Shown one piece after another: positions 14,283-14,817 of a stretch of 14,817 nucleotides of DNA (its first letter is position 1; each line of letters starts with the position of its first letter). The DNA is from CAYLZW01 sp964388085 (GTDB lineage: Bacteria > Myxococcota > UBA727 > CAYLZW01): the NCBI GenBank assembly GCA_964388085.1, contig CAYLZW010000134.1, positions 1 to 14,817 on the forward strand, given 5' to 3'. A program made the position numbers and the translations under genes. Below the pieces are notes generated by a model that was not told the origin of the DNA, searched no databases, and saw nothing but the letters and a program-made list of their open reading frames with translations.

Positions 14283-14807
14283 TCAGGAGGTCACGGGCTT
14301 TTGCTTGTGGCCGGTCTGGAGCCAGAGCATCAGCGTCTGCCACTCGCTCGACTCGACGCGGTTGGTCTTCAGGTCGTCCTTGAACTCGTTGTACGTCTGC
14401 CGCTTGTGCTCGCTCTTGTCCGTGCGCAGGAAGTCCTTGAAGTCCCGCTTGTCCTGCGCGAGTTGCTCCTCGAGCTGACGGCGCCCCTCGCGGATGGCCG
14501 CGCTCTCGACCTGGTCCTCGTACCAGGCGGTGACGAAGCCGGTCATGAGCTCGCGCGCGCCCGCGTCCATGATGTCGGCGTCGCGCCAGCCGACGAAGCG
14601 CAAGGCGGTGGCCGAGGTGTCGCGGACCTCGCCCTTGTCGCCGTCCCAGGCGCGCTTCATCATGTCCGACATGTCGGCGCGCGAGATGCCGCCGCGCTTT
14701 CGGCAGCGGTTGGCCGAGCGGATGATCGACGCGTCGCGCTCAGCGTCCGCCGACAGCGCCTTGTGCTCGATGACGTGGTTGATGGCGGCCGACGCCGCCT
14801 CGCTCAT
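14283..14807 (-). CDS. Charged helical protein of unknown function at the right edge, possibly 5'-partial
   Basis: At least 174 residues, read from an ATG at 14807. The frame stays open to the window edge and the ATG has no clear ribosome-binding site, so the true start may lie outside. There is no signal peptide or membrane segment; it looks cytoplasmic. The first part holds SADAERDASIIRSANRCRKRGG and a Trp/Asp-containing middle (VGWRDADIMD). Residues about 95-150 are very rich in Glu, Lys, Arg, Asp and Gln and probably form long helices or a coiled coil. The end is WQTLMLWLQTGHKQKPVTS. Codon use matches the neighbours (mostly G/C in third position) and argues that it is a real gene. I recognise no family. 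It lies 137 bp upstream of the STAND regulator on the same strand. Confidence 0.65.
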   Translation of the reverse strand: MSEAASAAINHVIEHKALSADAERDASIIRSANRCRKRGGISRADMSDMMKRAWDGDKGEVRDTSATALRFVGWRDADIMDAGARELMTGFVTAWYEDQVESAAIREGRRQLEEQLAQDKRDFKDFLRTDKSEHKRQTYNEFKDDLKTNRVESSEWQTLMLWLQTGHKQKPVTS

Positions 14808-14817
14808 CTGCCCGGGC

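Overview
This is about 14.8 kb of very GC-rich DNA with a strong third-position G/C bias. It looks like a chromosomal segment of a myxobacterium-type organism (Myxococcota, probably Polyangia, Sandaracinaceae-like). This lineage call is an inference. It rests on a lipoprotein with an Asp/Ala/Gly 'DAG' linker, DUF2341-like and receptor-L-type repeats, on a STAND ATPase with a C-terminal winged helix, and on the number of lipoprotein signals. No tRNA, rRNA, CRISPR array, insertion sequence or phage module is visible. One run of 100 Ns (4026-4125) is an assembly gap.

Layout. The left edge holds the N-terminal two thirds of a beta-oxidation thiolase (minus strand) with its own recognisable promoter. 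Upstream of it on the same strand is a large secreted lipoprotein of mosaic architecture (942-3101). A 133-bp divergent spacer separates that from a plus-strand polar amino acid ABC transporter: a substrate-binding protein apparently fused to its permease and broken by the gap, then the ATPase, which starts in an ATGA overlap. Two more plus-strand genes follow: a 70-residue cysteine-rich lipoprotein and a DUF457/YdjM-type membrane metal-dependent hydrolase. The hydrolase converges, with only 10 bp between stop codons, on a minus-strand FadN-type 3-hydroxyacyl-CoA dehydrogenase/enoyl-CoA hydratase.

Further right everything is on the minus strand: a lipoprotein peptidoglycan amidase (PGRP/amidase_2) with three CWB2 cell-wall-binding repeats, a STAND ATPase-TPR-winged-helix regulator, and a charged protein of unknown function at the right edge.

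How the genes relate. The thiolase and the FadN-like protein together cover the hydratase, dehydrogenase and thiolysis steps of fatty-acid beta-oxidation, but they lie about 6 kb apart with transport and envelope genes between them. The SBP-permease and ATPase form one operon. The amidase has its own strong ribosome-binding site, a perfect 15-bp palindrome upstream and a long hairpin just after its stop, so it is probably a separate transcription unit next to the STAND regulator. I see no clear defence or mobile system. The points most worth following are the CWB2 repeats in a lipoprotein of an apparently diderm bacterium, the SBP-permease fusion across the gap, the small Cys-rich lipoprotein, the STAND regulator's domain order, and the unrecognised right-edge protein.
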